This document shows positions 1 to 9,937 of a DNA stretch of 64,000 bases, piece by piece. The notes under the pieces are model-generated. The model saw only the letters and a list, made by a program, of their open reading frames with translations. It did no database searches and was not told the origin of the DNA. A program made the position numbers and the translations under genes. Numbering within the stretch: position 1 is the stretch's first letter; each line of letters begins with the position of its first letter. The DNA comes from Chromohalobacter marismortui (GTDB taxonomy: Bacteria > Pseudomonadota > Gammaproteobacteria > Pseudomonadales > Halomonadaceae): positions 372,001-436,000 of the forward strand of contig NZ_SOBR01000002.1 in assembly GCF_004364315.1 (NCBI RefSeq). Direction: 5' to 3'.

Positions 1-433
1 GGCCACCAAATCCCTCATCCTGGGGTTGATCATCCTCGTCACCGCCAGTTTCTTCGTCCCCTTGCGTATCGACCATCCGCTGTGGATGTTGCTGTTCTTG
101 ATCCTTACCGCGCTCACCTTCAGCCTGCTGGGCTTCATCATCGGGATCTGGGCGGAAGGTTTCGAGAAGCTGCAACTCGTACCGCTGTTGATCATCACGC
201 CACTGACCTTCCTTGGCGGCAGCTTCTACTCCATCGACATGCTGCCCCCTGTATGGCAGACGGTGACGCTGTTCAACCCGGTGGTGTATCTGGTCAGTGG
301 CTTTCGCTGGAGTTTCTACGGCATCAGTGATGTGAGTGTCGGCGCCAGCCTGCTCATGATCCTGGTCTTTCTTAGCCTGTGTCTGGCGCTTGTCGGGTGG
401 ATCTTCAAAACCGGCTACAACATCAAGCCCTAG
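1..433 (+). CDS. ABC-2 type transporter permease (C-terminal part)
   Basis: The frame is open from base 2 and closes with TAG, so the 5' part lies outside the window. About 143 residues are visible. They contain four hydrophobic stretches and the C-terminal pattern of YadH/NodJ-like ABC-2 permeases, with [13 protein letters not shown] before the last periplasmic segment, then [17 protein letters not shown] and a final membrane helix. Such proteins form the membrane channel of an ABC exporter whose ATPase is usually encoded just upstream, here beyond the edge. The substrate cannot be told. The family call is firm, the exact role is not. Confidence 0.85.
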   Translation, partial: ATKSLILGLIILVTASFFVPLRIDHPLWMLLFLILTALTFSLLGFIIGIWAEGFEKLQLVPLLIITPLTFLGGSFYSIDMLPPVWQTVTLFNPVVYLVSGFRWSFYGISDVSVGASLLMILVFLSLCLALVGWIFKTGYNIKP

Positions 434-518
434 GCATTTTCAGACAGTCCCCGAGCCTTGAAAATTGGCCCATAGTGCGCGTTAGCGTGCCCATTTGCGT
501 TTTTACCAAGATGCCGCC

Positions 519-1514
519 ATGCCGATTCTGAACAGCACCATCCATCGCATCGACAACCCCGATACCGAGACGCCCGCCACGCTGACGCGCGCCGAACATG
601 CGCAGTCATCGACGGCGCCGCTCGAGGCGCTGCTGGCGAGTGTCAATGACAGCTTTCATGCCAAGCCCAAGGCGTGGGGCCACTTCGGCGAGACAGGCAG
701 CAGCACTTTCGCCGCGGGACTCTCGGAGTATTTGGCAGGAACGCTCGATTTCGTCACCTGGAGCGCACGGGTGGCGGAGCGCCTCAATGCCTTGATCGAT
801 ACCCACCTCTCGGTGGGGGGGCACCTGCTGTTCGTGCATTATCAGCACGGCGAGCGGCAGTACCTGAGCATGGCCATGCTTCACCATCGACAAGGCTTTG
901 CCATCGACAATGCTCTCGAGGTGACCGAAACGCCGCAGCTCAACCTTGGCCAATTGATGCTCGCCGTGCGCATCGACCTCACCCAATGGCAGGGCGGTCA
1001 TTCACAGCAATATGTATCCTTCATCAAGGATCGCGGCGGCAAGAAGTTCGCCGAAGGCTTCCGTGAACTGCTCGGCGTCGAGGAAGGCGTGGATGCCAGC
1101 GGCGAAACCAGGACCTTGCTCAAGGCATTCAGCGACTATGTCGAACGCCAAGACTTGCCCGACGACGAGAGCCGCGAGAAGACCGATGCCGTGATCGATT
1201 ACGCCAGCACCCAGGCCAAGCACGGCGAAAAAGTAACCCTCGACGAACTGTCTGAACTCGTCGATGAACAGCAACCCAAGGCGTTCTACGACTACATCCG
1301 CCACCAGGATTACGGCCTCTCCGAGGAGATTCCGCCCGACAAGCGCACGCTCAATCAGTTTCGACGCTTCACGGGGCGCGCCAGCGGCGTCTCGATCAGT
1401 TTCGACTCCCACTTGCTGGGCAACAGCATCGAATTCGACGCCGAGCGCGATCGCCTGATCATCAAGCAAGTGCCCGGCGCCCTGAAGGAACAGCTCAAGC
1501 AGCGCGAACGCTAG
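519..1514 (+). CDS. yejK: Nucleoid-associated protein YejK/NdpA
   Basis: This 331-residue protein aligns from memory along its whole length with E. coli YejK. Matching blocks include KAWGHFGE, ARIDLTQW-like spacing (VRIDLTQWQGG), FIKDRGGKKFAEGF, and a C-terminal end with SFDSHLLGNSIEFDAE and LKEQLKQR. YejK is a 37-kDa nucleoid-associated protein whose function is poorly defined. I chose the ATG at 519 because the family begins close to the ILNSTIHRI segment. A TTG at 495 in the same frame would only add eight residues without family support. The gene stands alone and converges on the next gene with a 24-base gap. Confidence 0.93.
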   Translation: MPILNSTIHRIDNPDTETPATLTRAEHAQSSTAPLEALLASVNDSFHAKPKAWGHFGETGSSTFAAGLSEYLAGTLDFVTWSARVAERLNALIDTHLSVGGHLLFVHYQHGERQYLSMAMLHHRQGFAIDNALEVTETPQLNLGQLMLAVRIDLTQWQGGHSQQYVSFIKDRGGKKFAEGFRELLGVEEGVDASGETRTLLKAFSDYVERQDLPDDESREKTDAVIDYASTQAKHGEKVTLDELSELVDEQQPKAFYDYIRHQDYGLSEEIPPDKRTLNQFRRFTGRASGVSISFDSHLLGNSIEFDAERDRLIIKQVPGALKEQLKQRER

Positions 1515-1538
1515 GTGTTACCGTCAAGCACTGGAAAA

Positions 1539-2333
1539 TCAGCGCTCCAGATAGCGCGGTTTGACGATACCCTCGAGCGCCTTTGCAGGAATGCGTAGCA
1601 CCGGTTGCCCATACGAGTAGGGCGCGATGTCATAGGCGTTATAGCCTACCCGCCATTCGTCGGCGAGCGGTGCCACGTTGCGGTTCATGCTCAGTGGCCA
1701 GGAGTCGGTAAAGTCGATCTCCGCCCGTTGTGTGTCCAGCCAGCGTAGATGCGCGCGCGACAGCGCCTTGCGATAGGCCGTCGTCTGCCCCTCACGCAGC
1801 ATGTCATCGAGCGTCACGACACGTCGTGCACGCTCATCGATGACCATGAACTGGGTCAGCGGCATGCCGTGCGCACCGCCGGTGAACAGGTAACTATCGA
1901 GTTTGACGGTGGTTAGATCGGCATGCCGGTCATAGACCTCCGCCTTGAAAACAGCCTGGTAACCGGGCAATTCAGGGGCGCGCTCCCGGGCGACCTTGGC
2001 CTCGCTGAAAAACGTCTGGGCGAAGGCTTTCCAGGACGCTGCCGTCACCGCGCTTTCGCCGTCGGTGATCCCCGTGCCCATGCCCAGCAACTCATCCTGC
2101 AACCGCTCCGTCAGTCCCGGCGCACCGGGAAAACGTAGCGAGTCGACCTCGACGGTCGCACAACGCCCTGGCGGACAACCACGCTCGACGAAACGTTTCT
2201 CTACATGTTCGATATCCACGTCTGCCGGTGCCGTCGCCCATGTTTGGCAACCTCCGAGCACTGCCAAGGCGCCCAACATGATGCCACCACCCACCACACG
2301 ACGTGCGGTCGCTATATTCGTCTCACACAACAC
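1539..2333 (-). CDS. DUF3298-domain lipoprotein (RsiV-like fold)
   Basis: This 264-residue predicted lipoprotein starts at a GTG six bases after a strong GGAGGA site. A hydrophobic leader ends in the lipobox LGGC, so the mature protein would be lipid-anchored after Cys about 30. The C-terminal half carries the DUF3298 pattern: HGMPLTQFMVIDERARRVVTLDDML, then a long gap, then YDIAPYSYGQPVLRIP. Similar domains occur in RsiV-type anti-sigma factors that bind lysozyme and in uncharacterised periplasmic proteins. There is no sigma-factor gene beside it, so an anti-sigma role is not supported here. Longer in-frame starts exist but lack ribosome sites. Confidence 0.8.
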   Translation of the reverse strand: MLCETNIATARRVVGGGIMLGALAVLGGCQTWATAPADVDIEHVEKRFVERGCPPGRCATVEVDSLRFPGAPGLTERLQDELLGMGTGITDGESAVTAASWKAFAQTFFSEAKVARERAPELPGYQAVFKAEVYDRHADLTTVKLDSYLFTGGAHGMPLTQFMVIDERARRVVTLDDMLREGQTTAYRKALSRAHLRWLDTQRAEIDFTDSWPLSMNRNVAPLADEWRVGYNAYDIAPYSYGQPVLRIPAKALEGIVKPRYLER

Positions 2334-2651
2334 GATGCTTCCTCCCTGATACGCCGGGATCATCCCGGCGACTATTCCTGACGCAGTTCCCCTGCGTGGC
2401 GCATGCCCCACTATAGACGATCCACAGCGATGCCGGCGCACGCCCCCACTGGCCGTGTTTAGCCTTTAGCGAACGGGCAGACTCGACGAGCCGACGACAG
2501 GATCGAGCATGAACCCGACAGAATCGCGCATTTTGTCCGCTGTCATAGGGTCCATACTAGAGGAAGCCGTGTCGTCCCATGCCGCTTGACGGCGCCAAGG
2601 GACATGATGACGGCTACCTTCGAGGGTCGAATTCACCGCCAGGAGTGTTTC

Positions 2652-3695
2652 ATGCGTTATCAACCATTCGGCAATACCGGTTTGTTCGTCTCAGAACTGT
2701 GCCTGGGCACCATGACCTTCGGTGGCCAGGGCGAGCTCTGGAGCCAAATCGGCGATCTACAGCAAAGCGACGCCGAGCGCCTGATCGGCCGCGCCCTGGA
2801 TGCCGGCATCAATTTCATCGATACCGCCGACGTCTATTCCCAGGGCCAATCGGAAGTGATCACCGGCCAGGCGCTGAAGAATTTAAACGTCGCCCGCGAT
2901 GACGTGGTCGTGGCCACCAAGGTGTTCGGCGAGACCGGCGCGGGCGTCAACGCTCGCGGCCTGACGCGCTACCACATCATGGAGGGCGTAAAGGCCAGCC
3001 TGAAGCGGCTGCAGCTCGATCATATCGATCTCTACCAGGTACATGGCTTCGATCCGGCCACGCCGATCGAGGAGACCGTCCGTGCGCTCAATACGCTGGT
3101 CGAGCATGGTCATGTGCGCTACGTCGGCGTTTCCAACTGGGCCGCCTGGCAGATCATGAAGGCCTTGGGTATCGCCGAGCGTCACGGTCTGGCGCGGTTC
3201 GAGTCGCTGCAGGCGTATTACACGCTGGCCGGGCGTGACCTGGAGCGCGACATCGTGCCCCTGCTGCAAAGCGAGACGTTGGGACTGATGGTCTGGAGTC
3301 CCCTCGCCGGCGGCTTGCTGAGTGGCAAGTACGGACGCGACAAGCACGCCGAGGCAGGCAGCCGTCGTACCACCTTCGATTTTCCGCCGGTCGACGTCGA
3401 GCGTGCCTACGACTGTATCGACGTGATGCAGCGCATGGCCGAGACGAAGCGTGTTTCCGTCGCCCAGATCGCGCTCGCCTGGCTATTGCATCAACGCGCC
3501 GTGACCAGCGTGATCATCGGCGCCAAACGTACCGATCAGCTCGACGATAACATCGCCGCCACCGGGGTGCGCCTGAGCGAAGCGGAACGCGCCGAGCTCG
3601 ATGCCGTCAGCGCACTGCCTGCCGAGTATCCCGGCTGGATGCTCGAGCGTCAGGGCGACTATCGTCGTCAACAGCTGGCCGACGCCACGCGTTGA
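2652..3695 (+). CDS. Aldo/keto reductase
   Basis: This 347-residue NADPH-dependent oxidoreductase of the AKR superfamily forms a TIM barrel. The catalytic tetrad can be read: Asp and Tyr in FIDTADVYSQG, Lys in VVATKVF, and His in LYQVHGFD. The cofactor end is seen in VIIGAKRTDQLDDN. The ATG at 2652 follows AGGAG with a seven-base gap. The family reduces aldehydes and ketones in the cytoplasm, and the physiological substrate is unknown. It is a single gene converging on the catalase gene. Confidence 0.9.
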   Translation: MRYQPFGNTGLFVSELCLGTMTFGGQGELWSQIGDLQQSDAERLIGRALDAGINFIDTADVYSQGQSEVITGQALKNLNVARDDVVVATKVFGETGAGVNARGLTRYHIMEGVKASLKRLQLDHIDLYQVHGFDPATPIEETVRALNTLVEHGHVRYVGVSNWAAWQIMKALGIAERHGLARFESLQAYYTLAGRDLERDIVPLLQSETLGLMVWSPLAGGLLSGKYGRDKHAEAGSRRTTFDFPPVDVERAYDCIDVMQRMAETKRVSVAQIALAWLLHQRAVTSVIIGAKRTDQLDDNIAATGVRLSEAERAELDAVSALPAEYPGWMLERQGDYRRQQLADATR

Positions 3696-3750
3696 ACGAC
3701 ACCAGCATTCGCGAAAGTTCCAACTGACAGACCGGTAGGGTCCGGAGAAA

Positions 3751-3785
3751 AGTACGGCCCGCTTCTCCGAAGAGAAGCGGGCCGT
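3751..3785 (-). terminator. Rho-independent terminator of the catalase gene
   Basis: A perfect 14-bp stem, ACGGCCCGCTTCTC at 3754-3767 pairing with 3772-3785, closes a CGAA loop. Read on the minus strand the hairpin is followed by ACTTTTC, so it fits termination of the catalase transcript. It may also stop the convergent reductase transcript. Confidence 0.85.
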
Positions 3786-3820
3786 GTGGTCGATCCAGGG
3801 GGATCAGGCGCGATACATCG

Positions 3821-5284
3821 TTATCCCGCCTTGTTCGCTTTCACCCCTTCTTCGATGCGGCGACCGATCTCGGCGTCGATGTTCTTCCAGTACTCGAACA
3901 CGCGCGACAGTACCGGTTCCTCGACACCGTCGGAGACATGGCCGACCACATTGTTGACCAGGCGATCGCGGGCGGCATCATCCATGACCTTGTTGATCAG
4001 GTCGTTGGCCTGGCTATAGTCATCGTCATCCTTGCGCAAGGCATAGGGCGCCCGCACCATCTGGCCGTTGGCTTCCCAGGTGGAATCGGTGGGATAACGT
4101 TCGCCATCCGCCGCCGGACCGCCCTTGGAGTTAGGCGCATACACCGGGTCGGATACCTTGTTGATGCGCATCGCCCCGTCCTTGCTGTAGCTATGCACAG
4201 GCGCCTTGGGCGCGTTGACCGGGATCTGCTTGTAGTTGACCCCGAGACGCGCGCGGTGCGCATCGGCATAGGAGAACACACGGCCGACGAGCATCTTGTC
4301 CGGGCTGATGCCGATGCCGGGCACGAGGTTGTTGGGCTCGAAGGCCGCCTGCTCGATTTCGGCATGATTGTCGGTCGGATTGCGATTGAGCTGCAGCTTG
4401 CCGACCTTGATCAGCGGATAATCGTCGTGTGGCCAGACCTTGGTCAGATCGAACGGGTTGATGCGGTAGGTATCCGCATCCGCGAACGGCATGACCTGCA
4501 TGTAGAGCGTCCAGCTCGGGTAATCGCCGCGCCCGATGGCGTCGTACAGATCACGGGTATGATAGTCGCCGTCTTCACCGGCCAGTCGATCGGCTTCTTC
4601 CTGTGTCAGGCACTCGATGCCCTGGTCTGTCTTGAAGTGATACTTGACCCAGAACTTCTCGCCCTGAGCATTGGCCCACATGTAGGTGTGGCTGGAGTAG
4701 CCGTTCATGTGGCGCCAGGTCTTGGGAATGCCGCGATCCCCCATCAACCAGGTGACCTGGTGGGCGGATTCCGGCGACAGCGTCCAGAAGTCCCACTGCA
4801 TATCGTGGTCGCGCAGATTGTTATCGGCACGACGCTTCTGCGAGCGGATGAAGTGCTGAAACTTCATCGGGTCTCGGATGAAGAACACCGGCGTGTTGTT
4901 CCCCACCATGTCGTAGTTGCCTTCACTGGTGTAGAACTTGATCGAGAACCCACGCGGATCACGCCAGGTGTCGGGGCTCCCGCGTTCGCCGGCCACCGTG
5001 GAGAAGCGGATCAACACATCGGTCTTGGTGCCGGGCTGGAAGACGGCTGCCTTGGTGTACTGGCTGACATCCTCGGTCACTTCGAAGTGACCGAATGCAC
5101 CACTGCCCTTGGCATGCGGCTGACGCTCGGGAATCCGCTCGCGATTGAAATTCGCCATCTGCTCGATGAGGTAGTGATCATGCAGTACGAGCGGGCCGTC
5201 GGGCCCCACGGAGAGCGAATGTTCGTCGCTGGCCACCGGAATTCCGGCGTCTGTCGTCGTCGGCTTGCGATTGTCTTGCGTCAC
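3821..5284 (-). CDS. Monofunctional haem catalase (small-subunit, clade 3 type)
   Basis: This 487-residue catalase breaks down hydrogen peroxide. The distal-side motif [19 protein letters not shown] contains the essential His57, GNNTPVFF holds the catalytic Asn130, and the proximal haem-binding motif RVFSYADAH places the haem ligand at Tyr339. The length matches small-subunit catalases that bind NADPH. The GTG start at 5284 lies downstream of GGGGAG. No leader peptide is seen, so it is cytoplasmic. It has its own terminator and is probably monocistronic. Confidence 0.96.
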   Translation of the reverse strand: MTQDNRKPTTTDAGIPVASDEHSLSVGPDGPLVLHDHYLIEQMANFNRERIPERQPHAKGSGAFGHFEVTEDVSQYTKAAVFQPGTKTDVLIRFSTVAGERGSPDTWRDPRGFSIKFYTSEGNYDMVGNNTPVFFIRDPMKFQHFIRSQKRRADNNLRDHDMQWDFWTLSPESAHQVTWLMGDRGIPKTWRHMNGYSSHTYMWANAQGEKFWVKYHFKTDQGIECLTQEEADRLAGEDGDYHTRDLYDAIGRGDYPSWTLYMQVMPFADADTYRINPFDLTKVWPHDDYPLIKVGKLQLNRNPTDNHAEIEQAAFEPNNLVPGIGISPDKMLVGRVFSYADAHRARLGVNYKQIPVNAPKAPVHSYSKDGAMRINKVSDPVYAPNSKGGPAADGERYPTDSTWEANGQMVRAPYALRKDDDDYSQANDLINKVMDDAARDRLVNNVVGHVSDGVEEPVLSRVFEYWKNIDAEIGRRIEEGVKANKAG

Positions 5285-5452
5285 GATGATATCTCCCCAT
5301 CATTTTCGTATGTGGCACAGCTGTCGCCACGCCCTTTCCATGGGATCGAACCGCAGGTCCTTAAGATCGAACTGCTGGCGCGATGATGCCCTCTATCCGG
5401 GAGACCTCCCGTCTCCCCCACTCCATGTATAGGAAACAACCCTAATCACTGT

Positions 5453-5563
5453 CTACCTCGTCACCGGCGATGCCGATGCGGCGGGCGCCGCTGACGAGGT
5501 GGCCGACAACGCCGCCGAGAGGACGCCGGCCCCGCCAATCCCCCATGTGGCAAGGGTTTTCAT
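5453..5563 (-). CDS. Possible small secreted or membrane peptide (36 residues)
   Basis: This short ATG-to-TAG frame reads as a Lys-containing N-terminus, a hydrophobic Gly/Ala/Leu core and an Ala/Ser-rich tail, which looks like a small signal-bearing peptide. A weak GAGAG lies upstream, and an imperfect palindrome sits 30 bases before the start (5593-5618). I do not recognise a family. It fills part of the 450-base gap between the catalase and the XRE regulator. It could equally be a chance frame. Confidence 0.35.
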   Translation of the reverse strand: MKTLATWGIGGAGVLSAALSATSSAAPAASASPVTR

Positions 5564-5592
5564 GAGCGACTCTCAATCAGACGGTTTCATCC

Positions 5593-5618
5593 GATAGTCT
5601 ATTACAATCTAGACCATC
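5593..5618. promoter_or_regulatory. Imperfect palindrome, candidate operator
   Basis: The half-sites GATAGTCTA and TAGACCATC form a symmetric element with an eight-base centre, differing at one position per arm. It lies 30 bases upstream of the small frame at 5453-5563 and about 310 bases upstream of the catalase start. An OxyR-like role is possible but the spacing does not match the known OxyR pattern. The rest of 5285-5735 shows nothing else. Confidence 0.35.
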
Positions 5619-5735
5619 AATAAGTTTCATGGTGTTACGTCGCCCTCCAGGATGCGACGATCTGGCCATTGCGGCATGCTGTCGACCGTACATCCTGAGC
5701 AGCACCTCATCCATCGGCTACCGCATCGCTATCAC

Positions 5736-6142
5736 TCACGACGTTCCCTCGTTATCATCGGACCCATAGGCCTTGGCGAACGTGGCGATGACGTGACGCA
5801 GCACCTTGCGCTGCGCGCTAGGCAGGCTACGGTAGATTTTTAACACTTCGGCTTCATCCCCACAGACAGCAACGACATCCAACTCACTGGGCATGGCATA
5901 AAGCGCGCGCTCACTCTCGTCTCCATAACGCAGTACATGCGGTTCGATACGCAGCCACTCGGCAAGCACCTGAAGTTTATCCTGTGCAGGAATGGAGTCA
6001 CCACGAAGCCAACGCCGTACCGCTTGGAATGTAATAGGCTTTCCCCAGTAGCGAAGATTGAACTCGCGTTCAAGTACCGAGGGGCGAGGCTCATAGCCTG
6101 CGGCAACAAGGGCCTTCTGAAGGCGTTCGGCGAACATGGTTT
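5736..6142 (-). CDS. XRE-family helix-turn-helix regulator
   Basis: This is a small DNA-binding protein of about 135 residues. An N-terminal helix-turn-helix region includes FAERLQKALVAAGY and ITFQAVRRWLRGDSIPAQDKLQVLAEWL, typical of Cro/CI-type repressors in proteobacteria. The C-terminal part is helical with no enzyme motif. The ATG at 6142 is preferred because a set of TTGAATC repeats ends about 20 bases upstream and would sit in its promoter. A GTG at 6200 would extend the coding region through those repeats. Its targets are unknown. Confidence 0.75.
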
Positions 6143-6161
6143 TTTCATTCATACGCCGAAT

Positions 6162-6191
6162 TTGAATCAAGGATTCAATTCGCGTTGAATC
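6162..6191. promoter_or_regulatory. Triple TTGAATC operator of the XRE regulator
   Basis: Three copies of TTGAATC in alternating orientation occur here: 6162-6168 forward, 6172-6178 as GATTCAA, and 6185-6191 forward. The first two form a perfect 7-bp inverted repeat with a three-base spacer. The position just upstream of the regulator start suggests autorepression. Confidence 0.6.
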
Positions 6192-6385
6192 GTTATTCAC
6201 TTTAATATTGAATTATCCATTCAGTACGCTGATTGGACGGTTCATGACTCAGCCTCTATGCCTTGGGACGGCCGGTTGGAGGCGTCCATGATACAGGGGG
6301 AAGATGGATCGACTAAGCGTCTCGCACAACGTCACATTGAATTCGAACAAGTGGTTGCTGATCATTGACATCGGGGGACGGTATT

Positions 6386-8731
6386 GTGACGCCAAAACGA
6401 CATGAACAGCGTCGACTCCATGCATTGCTTGAAACCGGACTTCTGGATACGCCCCCGGAAGAACGCTTCGATCGCTTGACGCGTATTGCCAAGCAGCACT
6501 ATCAAGTCAATACCGCGCTCTTCACCCTCATCGATGCCAAGCGTCAATGGTTCAAGTCAAAGCAAAACCTGGGGCTGGAGGAGACGCCCCGCCGACACGC
6601 CTTTTGCGACTACACGATCCAGCAAAGCAGCATTTATGTCGTCGAGGATGCGGCCAACGACCTTCTTTTTTCCCGGAACCCCTTGGTTACCGGTACACCG
6701 CATATTCGCTTCTATGCAGGCATCCCCGTGCGCGACCCGACGGGCTTCAATATCGGCACCCTGTGCATGATCGACTCCCGCCCGCGTGATGCCTCGCGCA
6801 TGGACTTCAGCATCTTGCGCAGCCTGGCGGCGATGCTGGAGGAAGAACTCGAGCGCGTATGCGCCGATGCCGACGCCCATTATGATGTATATACTCAAAA
6901 GATGGCGCACGCTATCCAGCGCGTACAAGATGCCTTCTCATCCAGCGAAGAAAGATCGGTGGCATGTGAAGCCTTGCTCTCGGAACTGCTACATTTAACC
7001 GGCAGTCAGATAGGATTCGTGGGCGAGATTAACGACAAGGCACATACGACACCTCACCTGTACAGGACCGCCCTCTCCGGCATATCGCGCAGACAACCGT
7101 CCAGCATCACCGACGATCCCAACGCTAAAAACGGCATTCCGATCGACAAGCTCGACGATCTCCTGGGGCTTCCTCTGCGCACTCGACATACCGTCACCCG
7201 GACGTTCGAAGCGCCCCTTAAACTGCCCCCGCTTTTTCCGGACCACTATCCTGGTATTCATACCTACATGGGCATCCCCTTGCACGCGGGGGAGGAGCAA
7301 ATAGGACTGATTGGTATTGCCAATCGTAGCGAGGGCTATCCACCGTCGCTGATAACTTTATTGTCACCGCTTCTTCAAACAGTGGAAACATTGTTCGAGC
7401 GTGAACGCCTCAACGCTACCGACCAGGAGAAAAAGCGCTTATTGAATGAGGCCGTCAATATCGATGGCCTCACAGGCTTGCCTAGTCGACGTTTGCTCAA
7501 TGAACTGTTTCAGGATGAACTCGTCGCCGCGCGGCACAGGCGCGGATCGATTTCGGTGTGCTTTCTGGATCTGGACGGTTTCAAGGCGATCAACGACCGC
7601 CATGGCCATGCGGTCGGTGACGATGTGCTCAAATGCGTGGCGGACCGCCTCCGCAGCGCTGTGCGTCATCACGACGTCATCGCTCGCCTGGGAGGCGATG
7701 AATTCGTGGTCATTCTCCGTGACGTCGACCATCCTAGAACCTATCGTCATATTCTCGATCAATTGCGGCACCCCATGCCGCTACAAGGGAATGTCATCGA
7801 GCTGTCCGCCAGCATGGGCATAACCCGCTTCCCAAGCGACGACTCCGATAGCGATTTGCTGCTCAGGCATGCCGATCAGGCCATGTACACGGCCAAGGAA
7901 TCGGGAAAGAACTGCTATCATTTCTTCGATATCGAGAGTCATCACTCCCAACAAGAGCGCTTTGCCATTGGCGAGCAAGTCCAGCATGCCCTGGACGAGG
8001 GGCAACTCGAGCTTTTCTATCAGCCCAAGTTGCATTACAAGACCGGTCACGTATCGGGATTCGAGGGCTTGATACGCTGGCACCACCCATCGGGCAAGCT
8101 TGTCTACCCAGGGCGCTTTCTACCCTACATCGAGCATACCAAGCTCGATATCGAGCTCGGCAAGCATGTCATCAGCCAAGCGGTATCGACGCTCGAGACA
8201 TTCCGAGCACGCAATTTACCCTATACCGTGAGCATCAACCTGAGCCCCTCTCATTTTCTCAATGACGAGTTCCTCGATCATCTGAACAACACCCTGAGTC
8301 GCTATGACATGGCGTTTCGCAAACGCCTGACGCTCGAGATTCTCGAAAGCACGGCTCTCGACGATGCCGGTCTCGCGGCGTCGAACATCAAGGCCTGCCA
8401 GGCATTGGGCGTGGAACTCTCCCTCGATGACTTCGGCACCGGTTTCTCATCGTTGAGCTACCTGCGCAAGTTCTCGACCAACGAGATCAAGATCGACCGC
8501 TCGTTCATCCTCGGCATGCTGGACGATCCCGAGGATGAAATGATCGTCGAGGCGATCATCGCGCTATCCAAGAGCTTCAACCGCCGCGTGATCGCCGAAG
8601 GGGTCGAGCATCGTGCCACTGAGGAAAAGCTCATCGACATGGGCTGCGACATGGGACAAGGCTTCTTGTATAGCCCTGCTTTGCCCCTCGACGAAGCATT
8701 GGACTGGGCATCCTGCCACGCCCGTCCCTGA
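6386..8731 (+). CDS. GAF-GGDEF-EAL cyclic-di-GMP signalling protein
   Basis: This 781-residue cytoplasmic protein has two N-terminal GAF-like sensor regions (about 10-165 and 190-345), a diguanylate cyclase domain and a phosphodiesterase domain. The GGDEF motif is intact at 436-440. The EAL motif reads EGL at 560-562 but keeps the metal-binding Glu. DDFGTG at 681-686, the Asn in INLSP, IKIDRS and QGFLYSPAL are all present, so both activities look possible. The GTG start at 6386 follows GGGGGACGG. The same-frame TTG at 6365 lacks a site. No membrane helix is seen. It converges tightly with the next gene (6-base gap). Confidence 0.93.
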   Translation: MTPKRHEQRRLHALLETGLLDTPPEERFDRLTRIAKQHYQVNTALFTLIDAKRQWFKSKQNLGLEETPRRHAFCDYTIQQSSIYVVEDAANDLLFSRNPLVTGTPHIRFYAGIPVRDPTGFNIGTLCMIDSRPRDASRMDFSILRSLAAMLEEELERVCADADAHYDVYTQKMAHAIQRVQDAFSSSEERSVACEALLSELLHLTGSQIGFVGEINDKAHTTPHLYRTALSGISRRQPSSITDDPNAKNGIPIDKLDDLLGLPLRTRHTVTRTFEAPLKLPPLFPDHYPGIHTYMGIPLHAGEEQIGLIGIANRSEGYPPSLITLLSPLLQTVETLFERERLNATDQEKKRLLNEAVNIDGLTGLPSRRLLNELFQDELVAARHRRGSISVCFLDLDGFKAINDRHGHAVGDDVLKCVADRLRSAVRHHDVIARLGGDEFVVILRDVDHPRTYRHILDQLRHPMPLQGNVIELSASMGITRFPSDDSDSDLLLRHADQAMYTAKESGKNCYHFFDIESHHSQQERFAIGEQVQHALDEGQLELFYQPKLHYKTGHVSGFEGLIRWHHPSGKLVYPGRFLPYIEHTKLDIELGKHVISQAVSTLETFRARNLPYTVSINLSPSHFLNDEFLDHLNNTLSRYDMAFRKRLTLEILESTALDDAGLAASNIKACQALGVELSLDDFGTGFSSLSYLRKFSTNEIKIDRSFILGMLDDPEDEMIVEAIIALSKSFNRRVIAEGVEHRATEEKLIDMGCDMGQGFLYSPALPLDEALDWASCHARP

Positions 8732-8737
8732 CATCGC

Positions 8738-9937
8738 TCAGCTTGCGTTGTCATCACGCTGTGTGGAAAAACGCCATACCGTGCGCGACTCATACGTCTC
8801 ACCGGGCGCGAGGATCGTCGACGGGAAACCTGCCTGGTTGGGTGAGTCAGGGAAATGCTGGGTTTCCAGCGCAAAACCACTACGTTTTTCGTAGGCGTCG
8901 CCTCCCTTGCCGATCAGCGTGCCATCGAGGAAATTCCCCGAATAGAATTGAATTCCAGGCTCGGTCGTAGCGATCTCCAGTACACGGCCACTCTGTGGCG
9001 CTACAACGCGGGCGGCCGTTACCAATTCGCCGGCACTCGCGTCATCGCGCACCAACACGAAATTGTGATCGTAGCCCTGCCCGTACACCAGTTGCGTATT
9101 TTCCTCGCCAATGCGCGCGCCGATCGGGGTAGCATCACGGAAGTCGAACGGTGTGCCCGCCACGTCGCGCAGCTCTCCGGTGGGGATCAAGGTGTCGTCC
9201 ACCGGCGTGAAGGCATCGGCATTGAGCATCAGCCGATGATCGACGATCGAGCCGCTGCCCTCGCCCGCGAGGTTGAAATAACTATGCTGCGTGAGATTGA
9301 CCGGCGTGGCCTTGTCGGTGGTGGCGTGGTAATCGATGATCACCTCGTCGTCGGCGGTCAGCGTGTAGGTCACGCGGGTGTCCAACCTGCCGGGATAGCC
9401 TTCCTCGCCATCTTCGCTGGTGTAACGCAGTTCGACACCGACGCCAGTGTCGTTCTCGAAGGAATGTGCCTGCCAAAGCCGCTTATCGAAGCCTTTATCG
9501 CCGCCGTGGAGATGATGGGGGCCATCGTTGGTCGCCAGCTCGTAGGTCGTGCCATCGAGCATGAAGCGCCCCTCGGCGATTCGGTTGCCATAGCGCCCGA
9601 TCAAGGCACCGAAATAGGGATTGGATTGACGATATGCGTCGGAGCGGTAGCCTTCCAGGGAATCGAACCCCAGCACGATGTCATCGACGTTACCCTGCGC
9701 ATCCGGCGTTCGCAGGGAGGTAATGATGCCGCCATAGGTGATCACCGTCATATCGATGCCATGGCCATTGCGCAGGTGGTACGCCTCGACCTTGCGGCCG
9801 TCGGGAAGCTGACCGAAGCGCTGCTTTTCGACGGAAGGTGTCTGTGTAGTCATCTCGCCTGCCTGTGCCGCATTCAACGCCAAGCATGTCATTCCCATGC
9901 CCAACGCCAATCGCGGAATCGTCTGAAATCGTATCAT
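8738..9937 (-). CDS. Aldose 1-epimerase (galactose mutarotase) with signal peptide
   Basis: This 399-residue GalM-family enzyme interconverts alpha and beta anomers of aldoses. An N-terminal leader ending in NAAQA|GE suggests export to the periplasm, as in other secreted mutarotases. Family signatures include NPYFGALIGRYGNRIAEG, DGPHHLHGGDKGFDKRLW (catalytic His), NLTQHSYFNLAG and the Glu near GIQFYSGNFLDG. I started at the ATG at 9937, where the leader begins, behind GAGGGGCCGAGG. It stands alone with no sugar operon beside it. Confidence 0.92.
   Translation of the reverse strand: MIRFQTIPRLALGMGMTCLALNAAQAGEMTTQTPSVEKQRFGQLPDGRKVEAYHLRNGHGIDMTVITYGGIITSLRTPDAQGNVDDIVLGFDSLEGYRSDAYRQSNPYFGALIGRYGNRIAEGRFMLDGTTYELATNDGPHHLHGGDKGFDKRLWQAHSFENDTGVGVELRYTSEDGEEGYPGRLDTRVTYTLTADDEVIIDYHATTDKATPVNLTQHSYFNLAGEGSGSIVDHRLMLNADAFTPVDDTLIPTGELRDVAGTPFDFRDATPIGARIGEENTQLVYGQGYDHNFVLVRDDASAGELVTAARVVAPQSGRVLEIATTEPGIQFYSGNFLDGTLIGKGGDAYEKRSGFALETQHFPDSPNQAGFPSTILAPGETYESRTVWRFSTQRDDNAS

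Noticed and set aside
3938-5386. Long 482-codon frame antisense to catalase
   Set aside because: The opposite strand encodes a complete catalase with all active-site residues. The antisense frame is a product of high G+C codon usage and has no family.
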